NCBI GenBank assembly: GCA_029339195.1
Contig: JAPTJF010000097.1
Span: forward strand, 1 to 64,000
Length of the DNA stretch: 64,000 bases
Source of the DNA: Micractinium sp. NFX-FRZ
Lineage: Eukaryota; Chlorophyta; Trebouxiophyceae; Chlorellales; Chlorellaceae
Direction of reading: 5' to 3'
The first letter of the stretch is position 1; each line of letters begins with the position of its first letter. Both the position numbers and the translations under genes were made by a program. Under the pieces are notes generated by a model. It saw nothing but the letters and a program-made list of their open reading frames with translations, did no database searches and had not been told where the DNA came from. Shown in pieces: positions 34,994-46,660 of this stretch.

Positions 34994-36019
34994 AAGCAGA
35001 GGACAAGCAGCGAGGGCGCGGAGTGGGGATGAGCTGGACAGCTGCATGCGTGCCTGCCACTGCCCCACACTCCCTGTATGCCAGCATCAGATGCTGCGGC
35101 AGTGCCCTCCTGCCACCGCCTGGCCCCGGGGGCTGCCTGAGATGGGAGGGCAGCTGGGGCCTGATGGTCACTACCTGCTGCAGTGCCCAATTTGTCCTCT
35201 GTGACCACACTCGATCAGTGCCCTGTGTTGCGTACAATTTTATAGCACTGTAACAATGCACAGAAGGGTGCAGACAGCCCCTGAAGGGCACAGGCCTGCT
35301 TGCACGGGCACTGGGGTGGTGAAGGGTGGGTGGGTGGTAGGTGGGTTTGCGCCCCCTGGGCATGGGGCAACACCGCGTACGCGTTTGGCTTGGCTTGGTA
35401 ACAGCTTGATGGAATGAACTACTGAAAAATAAGGCGTGAAGGCATTCTGGGTAGCATGAGTTAGGCACTGGGTTGCGCACCGGGCTTCAGACCTGCAACC
35501 GCCGTCGTGCGGAGCGACGGGCACGCTGGGCGGCGGTCTACTTTCAGGCTCCTCGCTGCCCTCTTCAGCTCACGCTCAGTTGTGTTCCTGCATTTGCCAT
35601 CAAACTTTCAATCACTGCGCAGGCTAGCAGGCGGCAGCGACACCGCAAGGACACGTTGTTGCGCACGAACCTTTTCCGGTGCCAGGAGGTCTCGTGCGCT
35701 GCGTGTCGCATCTACACAACTACCTGAACCGCAGGTGCGATCACGGCGACCCGCCGCAGCTGCCCCAGCCGTGTGTCCGCCTGTCTGGCCCCGTGACAAG
35801 AACAGCGGGCGGGCTAAGTGCGGCAATCGCGTTGCCATCTAACAGCCGCGATCGCTTGACCTGAAGAGAGCACGGGCCCTGATTGCAAGCCGCTGCTGGC
35901 AGCGGCGCCGCCGTCGCCCAGGACGTGACGCCGTGCCGCCAGCTGCGCCCCTGCAACCTTGCCAGCTTGCGTTATCCACGAACTGGCATGGCACCCCTTG
36001 CAGCAAGGTGTTTTGAAAG
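34994..36019. other. Intergenic: 3' UTR of the GATA gene and upstream region of the LW-domain gene
   Basis: TGTAA at 35249-35253 is the likely poly(A) signal of the GATA gene. Positions 35470-36019 may contain 5' UTR and promoter of the next gene. Several short frames are open there, but none has domain, start or splice support. Confidence 0.4.
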
Positions 36020-37784
36020 ATGGAAAAGGAGAAGGGGCAGCTCACGCTGTTCGACTGCCGAAAGGTGGGGCCCGCCCACCCTGCTGCCCCTGCCTTCCCG
36101 CCGCCTCCTGCGCGTGGTTTTGCCTTGCCCCCCTCGGTGACCTGCCCATTGTTTGCCTCGCCTTGCCCTCTGTCATGCCCGCTTGATTTTTGCCCTCAAC
36201 GCGTGTGCACCCTAAACGTGTCGCTTGGTGCCGGCTACCCTGCCTGCTGCTCTGCCCATGCCCGCGCGTGCCCAACTCGACACCCGCTGCTGAGCACCCA
36301 CGTCACCATACCCCGCCCCCCGCTGCTTTGCAGGTGGTCTCCGGCAAGAGCTGGAACTGCTTCAGCGAGGGCGACATCCTGGCACACAAGGCCACGCTGC
36401 TGTGCCCCCAGAGCAGCATGCACCTGCTGCTCAACACGCTGAGGAAGCTGGACTGCTACCGCCTGCAGCTCTCCGACATCACCGCCACAGAGATTGGGCG
36501 GGCGGCGGCAACAGTGGCGATGCACCACCCCCGCCTGGTGCGCACACGCCGCCCGCGCACGTTGCTTGCCACCTTCCCTTGCTGCCTCCTGCCTGCATTG
36601 GTGTGCCGTGCGCCTGTGCCGCTGCGTTCCTGCTCGTCTTGGTGCGCCCCTGTGCTTGGGTGCAGGCGTGCACGGCTGCGCGCCAAACATGCACGGCTGC
36701 TGCGGGCAGCGGTGTCGGCAGCCGCACGAGTTGTGCAATGCCGCGTGGTTGGGGCAAGAGCAAGGGTGCAGCACTCCCCATGCGGCCTCTCATACTAGGC
36801 CCCCACGCTGACACTTGCCCCGTGTCTTCCCCGCTCCCGTGCCGCCCGTGCAGGAGGTGTCACGCCTGGCAGCTGCGCTTGTGGAGAAGTGGCGTGTTCA
36901 GGGGGACAACCAGCTGTTCTGCCAGTTCGAGGGGTATGATGCAGCAGCGGCAGCAGAGGCACCAGAGGGGGACCCAGCGGACTTCCAGCTGCAGGCGCCG
37001 CCGCCGCCGCCACCACCGCCGCCGCCGGAGCCGACGCGGGTGCAGCCGGCGCGCAAGGACCGGGCGACGCGGCTCAAGGTGGGCGGGCGGGGCGGGCGGG
37101 CGATGGCTGTGTGGGCGAAGTGGTGAGGGCTGTGACAGGACTGTTGAGTGAGCCTTGTGGGGGGTGATGCAAGGCCCAGTGATGTGCTGCAGAGACTGGT
37201 GTGGGCGGGCGGGGGCGGGTGAACGAGGGCGGTCGAGAGCAGCTGTGCCATGTGCTGCCAGCCCTGTCTTGCACATGTGCCCTGCGGTGATTGGCGCCAG
37301 GTTGCGCGGTGTCCCACAGCACCCACGCACCCGCTCCTCCTGTGCGCTGGTCATGCCATCCCTGTCCCTGCCCCTGCTTGCATGCTGGCTCGCCCTGCGC
37401 TGCCTCTGCCTGCTTGCCCACCCCACGTGTGTTTGTCCCCCTTCATGAGAGCAGCAGCAAATGCTGAGGAACCTGGCAGCATATGCTCTTCATTTAACCA
37501 AATGACCGCGAGCTGACAGTGGTGCATCCCTTCCTAAACAAACGCAGGAGGAGGAGCAGTATCTGGAGGGCAGCGACTTTGAGGGCATCAGCGAGAGCGA
37601 GAGCGAGGAGGAGAGCGAGGGCGACGACGACTGGCAGCCGGGGGCGCGGCGCAAGAGCGGGGCCAGCGCGGGCGGAGACCGGCGCAAGAGCGGCGGCAGC
37701 GTGGGCGGCGGCAAGCAGAAGCGCGCCAAGCACGATGTGCCGGGCATGCAGATAGACCCGCAGCAGCAGCGGCTCCCATGGTAG
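36020..37784 (+). CDS. TFIIS N-terminal (LW) domain protein
   Basis: Four exons: 36020-36064, 36334-36537, 36854-37078, 37548-37784 (TAG 37782), giving 236 residues with all introns in phase 0. Residues about 40-105 form a helical bundle of the TFIIS-N/LW type, as in TFIIS, IWS1, elongin A and MED26: LLNTLRKLDCYRLQLSDITA, TEIGRAAATVAMHHP, LAAALVEKWR. Such domains bind partners of the RNA polymerase II elongation machinery. A run of ten prolines and basic stretches follow. The C-terminus is Glu/Asp/Ser-rich and then Lys/Arg-rich (GGGKQKRAKHDVPG), a probable nuclear localisation signal. No TFIIS zinc ribbon is present, so this is not TFIIS itself. The likely role is a nuclear elongation or mediator-associated accessory factor. 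It is tail-to-tail with the dehydrin-like gene. Confidence 0.75.
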
Positions 37785-38395
37785 CAGCGGACATTCAAGT
37801 GACGAAAGTGACCCGCCAGCGCACGTTGCTGCCGCCTCCTGTACAGTTCTCTGGCCCATGCCGGCATCAGCTCCAACCGAAATACACTTTTGACTGCAAA
37901 TCCTGACAGCACTCTCATCCTCATTTGACACCACCTGTCTGCCTGCCTGCTCTGCTCCCCCCCGCTTTTACTTTGCCCATGCCTTGCCTTGCACTTTACA
38001 ATCCTTGGGTGATGGGTCACACTGCTCCCAGCACAACACAGTGACCAGTCAATGGCTCCCCAGTGGCCCTTGCTCTCATAACCCAACACGTTAGCCTCGG
38101 CCTACTGGCCACGGGCACGGCGCAACACAGCTAGCTGGTGGGCAGGCGCAGTTGATGGAAGGGCTTGCAGCCTGGGGGGAGGGGCAGCCTCATGCATGTG
38201 CTCCCAATGCCCGCATCGAGTTTGTTTTTGGCAGTGTCGCTGCTATGCTGCTGCTGGTGCCTACTCGTGTCCGCCTTGCCGTGGGCGCTGCTGCCATGCT
38301 GCAGCTCTCTCTGCTCTTGCCAACTTGGCAGCCAAGTCAGCGCTTGCCCATCTGCCGGCACGGCCAGCGCTTGCCCGCCTGGCGCCCCGGTCAGC
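37785..38395. other. Tail-to-tail 3' UTR region
   Basis: Minus-strand TGTAA at 38000-37996, about 400 nt after the dehydrin-like gene's stop, is its probable poly(A) signal. The right end (38337-38385) carries copies of that gene's stop region. Confidence 0.45.
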
Positions 38396-38415
38396 TCAGC
38401 GCTTGCCCATCTGTG
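38337..38415 (-). repeat. Copies of the last codons and stop in the 3' UTR of the dehydrin-like gene
   Basis: The coding end, read on plus as TCAGCGCTTGCCCATCTG (38396-38413), recurs exactly at 38337-38354 and as a diverged copy (CAGCGCTTGCCCGCCTGG) at about 38365-38382. Confidence 0.85.
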
Positions 38416-39792
38416 AGCGGAAGCCCCCCATGGTGGTGCCCGTCCCAAACTCCTCGCGGTGCTCCTGCGCAGGGAGGCAAGCGGGCAGGGCAGATGGGCA
38501 GGCAGACACCAGGCAGGAGATGGCCAGGCTCCTCTGGTGTGGGCAGGGAGGCAGGCGCACGGCTGGGTTGGGTGGGCGTATCTGGCAGGAGGCAGCCTCA
38601 AACGGTGGTGTGGCTGGCAATGGCACAGCGGCAGTGGCAGGCAGGTTGTGCCGGACTGCTGCCACACCAGCGGCACATTCTGGCTTACAAGTGTGGCTTC
38701 CCGCTGTGGTGCCATTGTGCACTCCTCCCAGCGCTTCAAGCCGTCCAAAGACGTTCATTATCCTCCCACCTCAGCGCCCCCATCACGCTTCTCTGTCACC
38801 CACCCTTGTCTGCCAACACACCCACTCACCTTGGTGCCTGGAGTGATCTCCTTCAGGTCGTGCCACACCTCCTTCACTTTCTCCTTGACGCCGTGCCCAC
38901 CCCCGCTGCCGTGCGCCGCCTCGGCTGCAGGGCCGCCTGCGGGGGAGGCAACCAGACACGCGGGGTGGAGGGGTCAGGAGCCAGCCAGGGTGCACTCGGA
39001 AGTGTGCAATGGGAGTTGGGGAGTTCAGCGGGCACCTCAGCCACTTTGCACAGCCTGGGGTTCCTGCCTCAGCCTGCTGATTGCCAGGAGCTCAGGTATT
39101 ATGCCCACCTGGGGCCGAAATGTGGGGCGGCAGGGAGGGATCCGAGGCCGGCGTGAGGACCACAGTGCTTGCTTTTGAAGTTGCCTCTGAGCCAACCGCC
39201 TGCAATGGCACAGTGAGCTGGGAAAAGGAACATGAGCTGTCCTGCCAAGTACTCTGGTACTGAGGACATCATACTTCTCAGATGGTCCGGCTGGCAGCAC
39301 AGGGATTGGGACCGTTGGGTGCTGTGGCAGGGCCAGCCGTTTGACAACATGCCATGCGAAGGTGCAAAGGCAAGATTCACCAACGCACCACCTGCAGGTG
39401 CCCCTTAAACTCCCTTTGACCAGGATTCCCGCACCCAAGCTGCCAGCACGCCCGTACCAGCGATCCTCGAGCCCCGGCCAGTCACGGCAACTTGCCTCTG
39501 CAGCCGACTTGCGCTCCAGGCCCAGCGGCGTGTGGGCGCCGCCTGCTGGCTGGTGGGTCTGGCTGGTGGGGTGGAGGCCGGTGCCCGCCACCGACGGCGC
39601 GCCCACTGCAGGCGGCGGGCAGCAGCAGCGGCGGCAGCGGCAGGGTCTGGGCGGGGTCATCAGTGCCGAGGGGGTAATTCTGTCTCTGTTCAGAGCGGTG
39701 CGGCCATGGGTTCGCGGGCAGTCGAGCGAGACCTTACTTGGGCCACCAGGCATCTCGGCATTCACAACCTTGCTCTGCTGCGTGTTAGCCAT
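38396..39792 (-). CDS. Small hydrophilic dehydrin/LEA-like protein
   Basis: Five exons on minus: 39792-39738, 39605-39496, 39199-39109, 38936-38830, 38464-38396 (TGA 38398-38396), giving 143 residues. It starts MANTQQSKVVNAEMPGGP. The chain is Gly/Ala/Thr/His-rich with no hydrophobic core (GTGLHPTSQTHQPAGGAHTP). Near the C-terminus it carries a Lys-rich amphipathic segment, HGVKEKVKEVWHDLKEITPG, which resembles a degenerate dehydrin K-segment (KIKEKLPG type), then TKEHREEFGTGTTMGGFRSQ. In plants and algae such proteins protect membranes and enzymes during desiccation or cold; this role is inferred from composition only. The second intron starts with GC (GCAAGT), which is required to keep frame. 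I considered an alternative GT donor downstream in exon 2, but it would add an unlikely Trp-rich segment. Confidence 0.65.
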
Positions 39793-40605
39793 GGCCAATC
39801 ACTTTGGGGTGCGCGTACTTTGGGGTGAAGGCAGCTACTAGGTCACAGTAAAAGTGGGTAGTTAACAAGAGTGGAGGTGCTGCTCCGCAGGCGGCTTCAA
39901 GTCGGCTGCCGCGCGCCGTCATGCCGGCAGCCTGTCCCTCTGTTCCTTGATGTGTCCTGCAGTCGGGTAAATGACATCATCATCACGAGCCCAGCACATT
40001 TTCGAACCGTGTGCTGAAATGAAAGTAAGCAAAGTATACTGTCTAAATGGCTGCCTGGTACCACCACTGCCCATCAACCTGGGTTGCAAGCCGCATGCCA
40101 TGCGGTGACCAGGGTCAGTAGGACACAGAATGGCCCTCAATGAAAGCATCCAACCTCAATGTCCACGCCGTGGCTTAAAGCAGGTGCAGTCTCAAACAGC
40201 TTCAGGGCACAGCATGGGTGACGGCGGGGGTCTGCGACAGAGGCTGGCCGGCGGCGCACCAAACCAAGCAGAGCTGTGGTGGCTTCTCTTCAGCCCTAAG
40301 CTGGATGCTGCCGATTTGAGAGCCGCAGCCAGGGACTGGGTCCAGCCCCAGAGTAAGAAGAGAGACACATTACACCTACACTTCTGTACATCGGAGCAAC
40401 AACACGTGTGGTGCTACTGTGTATCACGGCCCCACCCCACCTGACGACATGTCTCACAAGTGTCTGCGACGGACTGAAATTACAGCGCGCATATGCATAC
40501 ATACATGCATGGTGCACATTGGCACGATTCCAAAGAGCGCTGCCCCCTTCCGCAGCGCTGGCACCAGCGCTGGCCGCAGCGCCGCCGGCGGTCCGCAGCC
40601 CGCAC
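39793..40605. other. Intergenic: promoter of the dehydrin-like gene and 3' UTR of the CCCH gene
   Basis: Minus-strand TGTAA at 40484-40480, 122 nt after the CCCH gene's stop, is its likely poly(A) signal. No further gene is supported. Confidence 0.45.
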
Positions 40606-43600
40606 TCACGGCCGCGCGTACCGGCGGGGGGGCGCATGCGCGTTGTAGCACTTGTCCCCAAACTTGCAGCTGGCGTGGAAGAAGCGGGGGCACCTGTCCC
40701 CAAACTGGGGCGGCGGCGGCAGCCCCTGTGCCTGCCCAAACGGGCGCAGCTCCAGCAGCGTCTGCGCCTTGGCGTGAGTGCAGGCCACCTCCTCTCGCAG
40801 GTACTTCACGCAGAAGCCCTCCAGGTTGCGCTGGAGCTGCAGGCAAGCAGGGGGGGGAGCCGGGTGGAGCAGGGGCGGAAAAGAAGGTTGGGTGCGTGCG
40901 GCTAAGGGGAAAGAGGTTCAGGGGGACAGGTTGGTGCCGCCAGGGGGCCAAGTGAGGCATGACAGGGAGGGGTAGAGGGGACAAGGCGGCGCGTGACCGG
41001 CAGGCTTCTGCCTGGTGTGTAAAAGCAGGGCATGCCTGCCATGCAGCCAAGGGCGCCCAGCCAGCGGCACACCTGCCAGAGAGGACGGTGCCCAGCTGCC
41101 CTGCAAGGCATGCCCAGCAAGAGACCGCACCCGACAAACTCCCAGGCGCCACAGGCGGTGACCCAGCGCCGCCCGCCCCAGCCAGCTCGACGCCTCACCA
41201 GGTCGCGCATATGCCCCGCCAGCCCGGTGGCCGGCGGCAGCGAGCGCTGCACCATGCCCAGCTCCAGGCGCGGCCGCCGGTTGGCCAGCAGCTGCAGGAG
41301 GTCGCGCTTGAAGGCCACCCAGGCCTCGGCCCCCGCCGCCGGCTGCACCAGGTTGCTGCGCGGCCCGCGCTGCGACCTGTGCACGCTGCACAGCTCCTTG
41401 TGGTACGACAGGTGGTGGTTGTAGGCGTCTGCAGGGGGGCCGGGGGGAGGGAGGCGGGCAGGCAGGCAGGTGGTGGGGAGATTCTGCCGGGGGGCAGGCT
41501 GGAGGACCGGGGGAGGCAGCAGCACAAGGGGGAAGTAGGGCAGGCGGGGCGACGGCAACCGGGCAAGCAGACACGGGTCATATGACGTGGGGGATGGAGA
41601 GAGAGGTCCCAGGGGTCAACAATGCACCGCTATGGCGGAGCCTGCTGCGCCCCAACCCAGCTCAAGGGCACTGTACACCTCCGCTGCTGCTGTCCCTCGC
41701 ACCCCACCGCCTGCAGACAGCATCCCTCTGCTTGCTACTGGCACCCCTCTGCCGCCTGCACAGCCACTCACCCAGTTCTTGCGACATGAAGGGCGGCAGC
41801 GGCAGGTGCTTGTGCAGCTCCTCCACACTGATGCCACCTGGCTGCGCGCTGAGTGCTGCCACCAGCCGGCTCTCCCACACTGCCACCGGATCCCAGCATG
41901 CCGCGCCCCCCACAGCCCCGCCGCCGCCGCCTGCCCCCGCTGCCCCCCTGCCCTGCCGCCCGCCGTCACCCCCCTTGCTGGCCCCCTCGCCGATCTCTAG
42001 CTGCACCACACGGCCGCCGCTCTTACCGCGGCTGCTGCCCTGATGCCCGCCCTCGGGCTCGCCAACCCCAAACTCAGCTACGCTGCCGCCGGCATGCCCA
42101 GCTGCTGCTGCTGCTGCTGCTGCAGAATACCCGCCGCCATCAAAGCCAGCCGGCAGGTCGCCCGGCAGTCCGGAATAGCTGACATACTGCTGCTGCTGTC
42201 CGTCAAACTGCTGCTGCTGCTGCTGCGCCTGCTGCGCTGCTGCCAGGTAGAAGTTCTGTTGGTCGGCCGGCGACGGCGCCAGGGTGGCGGCCGCCGCAGC
42301 CACGGCGGGAGCACCAGGGTGAGCGTACCTGTTCATGTAGCTGGAGAGCGCAGGCCCTCCCGCATGCAGCGCCGCACCATAGCCGGGCGCTGGCGCCTGG
42401 GCGTAAGCCACCGGCGCACCTGCCTGGGCATACTGCTGCTGGTAGGCAATTGAGTCGTGCAGCTGCTGCTGCTGCAGCAGCTGCTGTGGTGCTCCGTTGC
42501 CATAACTGTCGTAGTCTCCTGCCGCTGATGGCTGCACCATCACGCGCACTGTCAGCTCGCCGCCACCAGTGCCAACGGCACGCATGCTCGGCGAAACAGG
42601 CGCACGCCCGCCGCCGTTGCCGCCGCCGCCAAAGCCCGGGGGGAAGGCAGGCAAACCGTCGTTTGTGGGTGCCGGCTCTGCTGCCCCTGGGAATGCCCCG
42701 GCCCCTGCTGCCGCGCCGCCAGAAGCATTATGCTGTTGATGTTGCTGGTGATGTTGGCTAGGGTGCTGCTGCTGCTTCTGAGGAGGAGGAGAAGCCCAGC
42801 TTGCTGAGGCGGCGGCAGGCGGGGCTGTGTGCAGGTGCGGGTTGGAGGCGGACACGGCCAGCCGGCTGGCGCCGCCAGCCTTGCTGTCCTGGCGCGGCAG
42901 CTTGGCAGGCGGCAGCACCTCGCCGTCCTCCATGGGTGACCCCTCACGGGGTGGAGGCGTGTTGCGCACGGTAATGGTGAAGCTTTTGGGAGGCTGCGCC
43001 GCTGCCGCCGCCGCTGCCTGCTTGCCCTTGGGCTGTGCCGCCTTGTCCACCTTCTGCTGCTTGCCCTTGGGTGTCGGCTCAGCCGCCGCCGCAGCTGCAC
43101 CCTTGGCAGCAGCTGTTGAAGCCGGACCCTTGGCAGCGCTCTGGCAGCTGTCCAGCGGCAGCAGAGGAATGTCGCCGGGCTTAGACTGCTGAGGCTGCCA
43201 CTGAATGGCGGCACGCTTGCGTTTGCCGCCGGCAGGCGCCGGTGATGCCTCGCTGCCCCTGGCCGCCCCAGCTGCCGCTGCTGCCCCTGTCGCTGCTGCC
43301 GGCGCTGCTGCTGCTGCCAGTGCGGCCATTCCTGAAGCTGCATGCGTTGGATTGAAGTCAGATGCAGGCCCCAGGTTCTTACTGCCTGCCACGGGAAGCT
43401 GCGCACTGGCTGAAGCCTTGCCGCTGGCGTCGGCACCCGAGTGCCGCGTGTCGTAGTTCGGCTGAGCCGCCATCGCTGCCTCACGTGCAGCCACCATCTC
43501 ACGGGTGTTGGCGACTGCAGAACGTGCGCCACCCGGGTGGTGCTGCCGCTGCTGCTGCTGCTGCCGCTCCCCTGCTGTCAGCACTTGCTGCAGCGGGTGC

Positions 43601-45891
43601 CGCTCAGTCGAAGCTGCCACTTTGGGGCCACCACTGGAGAATGCTTCCAAAGAGATAAAGGCTGGTGCGGCGGCTGCACCGGCAGGGGCTGCGCTGTCGA
43701 GGGGCTCCTGCTTTGGTGCGGCAGCTGCACCGGCAGGAGCCGCAATATCTCGGGGCTCCTGCTTTGGCTGCACAGCTGCCGTAGTCGCTGCCTGTGTGGC
43801 CGCCACATCGGCAGCTGGCACAGTGTCGAGAGGCTCCTGCTTAGGCTGCACTGCTGCAGCCATCAGGTGTGGCGGCAGGGGCAGGTCAGCGCCGGACGCT
43901 TGGGCTGCCACCAGCACTGCCTGCTGCGCCTGCTGCTGCAGCGCCGCAGCCTGCTGCGCCGTCTGCTGCATGTGCTGCCGGGCTGCCAAGTGAGGTGGCA
44001 GCTCGGCGTCCCATGCCCCTGCCGCGCCAGCTGCCGCCTGCTGTGGCGCTGCCAGAGCTCTGGCCGCCGAGGCTGCTACTGCTGCTTGCGCCTGGCTTGG
44101 GGGGAGCCCAGCTTGCCGTGGCTGTGCATGCGTTTCCTCGCCCCTCTGCGGCTGCCTCCGAGGGGAGCGCAGTCGCACTGCTTCCGCCTCACGCCCACGC
44201 TCCTCCTGCCGCTGCGGCTGCGGCTGCGGCGGCAAGGCCGCCGCCTGCCGCCGGGACCGCTCCTCGCCCTGCCGCTGTGGCAATGCCCCCGGTGCTCGCT
44301 CCTGCACGTGCTGCTGCTCCTGGCGCGGGCGCTGCGCAGGCGGCGAGCGGTCGCCGCGCTGGCGCTGCGCGCGTGGGAACTCCATTGTGCGCCGCTCCCC
44401 CTGCTCCCGCTCAACCTCAAAATTGCGCTCCTGCCGCTCCTGTTGCCGCCTGTCCCGCAGGTCGTCGACCAGCTGGGACAAGTGAGGGCCCAGCCCCGCC
44501 TCGTCAGCACGGTTGGCCTTGTACCAGTCCAGAGCTGCCTTGCGCCGCCACGCAGCCGCGGCCGCCTGCGGGGCCAGGGCAGGGGAAGTTGCGTCAGTGC
44601 GGGGTGAGGTGATGAGGCCTTGGGCGATGACAGGTGGCAAGCAATGCCGCCGTTACTGCTGATCCCCTCGTGACTGGGAAGAGGGCGACGTCTTGAGGAA
44701 ACACACAGCTGCTGACACAGAGCCACCAGCGCAGCACAGCACGCACACCCCCTGCCAGCCTTGCCCACCACCCACAAGCTGCCCCACCCACCAACCCGCC
44801 CACCCAGTCCCCACCCGCCCAGCACCCACCTGGTCCAGGGGCAGGCCGCGGCCGTTGTGGCGCCGCAGGTACACCTCATGCAGCCGCGCCAGCTCCTCCC
44901 GCCCGCTGCCGTCCCACACCGAGTCGTCCAGGAGGTTGCTTTTGCTGACGGAGATGATGGGGATGAGCGGGGTGCTGTCGCCGCTGGGCAGGTTGGCCTG
45001 CAGCGGAGAGGAGGAGGCGGGTGGAGAGGGAGGCGGGGTCAGGCACGTGAGGCAGCAGGTGGGGAGGTGGGGAGAATGGTGTGGCACCTTAGCAGGGCCC
45101 CCAGCAGGAGTCAAATCAGTGTGAGGCACGTAGCGGGAACCCTGCCCGGCGCCAGGCTTTGCCTACACGGCCAGCGTGCCCGTCCGACGCGGCCCCACCA
45201 GCCAGCGTATCCGCTTGACCACTGCAACCCAGCCAGACAGCCAGCCAGCACGTACTCATGAATTGCACCCAAACTGGGCTGACTGAGAGGGCTGACTGAG
45301 AGCACCCACCTGTACCTGCACGTGGTCCTCCCCCTCCTTCACTGCATACTTCAACACGCTTCCCAGGTGGTAGTCATCCCGGTAGCGGAAGGTCAGCAGC
45401 AGCCCCTGGAGCACAGTCAGCGGCGCCACGTCGCCACGCTGAATGGCCGGCGTCGAACGGTTGTAGGCTGCACGACAGCAGCGTCGAGGAGAGGGCGGGC
45501 GGCAGCAGGTTCGGGAGAGTGCTGGGCACAGGTAGGCAGGGGGTGGGGCCCAGCAGGGCCCAGCAGCTACGGAATTGAGCACAGGCGGCGTGGTGGGTGC
45601 TGCATTATGTGGGTGCGGCGGCTCGACGCTTGCCGCTGTGCAGGTGCAGGGGTGACCCTCACCGATGAGCATGCGCTCCACCTCCACCAGCTTGACAATC
45701 TCCAATGCCGAAATGGTGAGATGCTGGATGTTCTCCCGGCTCCACGCTACCGTTTGAGGGCTACCTTGCTGCCGGGGGGCCGCTGGGGGCGTGGCGCTCC
45801 TGCGCCGCGCCCCGGCGCGCCGCCCACCGCTACGGCTGCGCCGCCGCTCCCCGCTACGTAGTCGCTCCCTGCTGCGCGTCCGGTCCGACAT
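40606..45891 (-). CDS. Large RS-rich, low-complexity protein with a C-terminal CCCH zinc finger
   Basis: Six exons on minus: 45891-45663, 45467-45310, 44997-44830, 44565-41772, 41428-41199, 40836-40606 (TGA 40608-40606), giving 1269 residues with phases closed. The N-terminus is Arg/Ser-rich (MSDRTRSRERLRSGERRRSR), as in splicing-associated proteins. Conserved-looking blocks follow: ISALEIVKLVEVERMLIAYN and LQGLLLTFRYRDDYHLGSVL. A charged region (RQQERQERNFEVEREQGERR) opens into about 750 residues of Ala/Gln/Pro-rich repeats with DNA-level CAG/CTG runs. The C-terminal part has HHLSYHKELCSVHRSQ and ends in a canonical CX7CX5CX3H finger (CPRFFHASCKFGDKCYNAHA) and PPRRYARP. CCCH fingers of this type bind RNA. 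The likely role is nuclear RNA processing or mRNA regulation (inference). It is head-to-head with the acetyltransferase gene, 769 bp away. Confidence 0.75.
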
Positions 45892-46660
45892 CGGAAGAGC
45901 AGGCGCGTTCAATCGACAGGATTGTCCGGGCAGGCACAAAGCCGGGCCTCACGCTTCAGTGACGCCGTTGGAGACCTGTGCGCTGGGACGATGATATATG
46001 ATATGTTGGATGAATAGCGAAGCAATCCGATTGTGAGGCACGTTGCACTGATGGCAGCACTAAGATGGTAAACGAGCGAGCCCCAAGCGGTGAAAGATGC
46101 ACAGTAGGCACAGCTACCGCCAGTGAGCCAAACAAGGCGTGCAGAGGCAACTCCAGAGCCTCCAGAGCATGCAGCGCCATGCTGAGCCCGCTGCCGCTGC
46201 CACGTCTAAGACGCGTCTGGCTGCTGCAGTCGTTGTGTTTAATGCACCCTGGGTGCAACCTCACCAGATGATTGCCTGCACTAATTGTCATTTGAAAGGA
46301 GGGGTTCAGGGCCATTTCCCCTCCCGTGTCCTGTGCCTGCCGTGCCGCCTGGCGGCGTGCTGCCCGCCCTTCACTGACAGAGCCTTCAGTGCGTTGATTG
46401 TGTGCCAGTACAAATCAATCCTGATTTGTGCTGTTCAAGATGCTGGCATGCGTCACTGGGCCTGACACGCCTCCCAGCCTCACTGTCTTGATGCAGCGTG
46501 CCACAACTTCCTGCCGCGCTTGACGCCCACCAGACCTGACGCCCGCTCTGCGCGGCACCCGCCGCAGATCTCTTGGAACTGGCCTCCCACTGCGCGGCGT
46601 TCGCTCTTGCAGTTGATTTTTGGAGTGTTGTAGCCCGTCTTACACGCCTGCCTGTCAACA
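45892..46660. promoter_or_regulatory. Bidirectional promoter interval (CCCH gene / acetyltransferase gene)
   Basis: This interval lies between two divergent starts at 45891 (minus) and 46661 (plus). The A/T-rich patch ATGATATATGATATGTTGG near 45990 is the most TATA-like element and lies about 100 nt upstream of the minus-strand start. No gene is seen. Confidence 0.45.

Noticed and set aside
43441..44607. A 388-codon open frame on the plus strand
   Set aside because: It is the antisense of the Gln/Ala-rich central exon of the CCCH gene; Leu/Arg/Cys runs are the mirror of CAG repeats.
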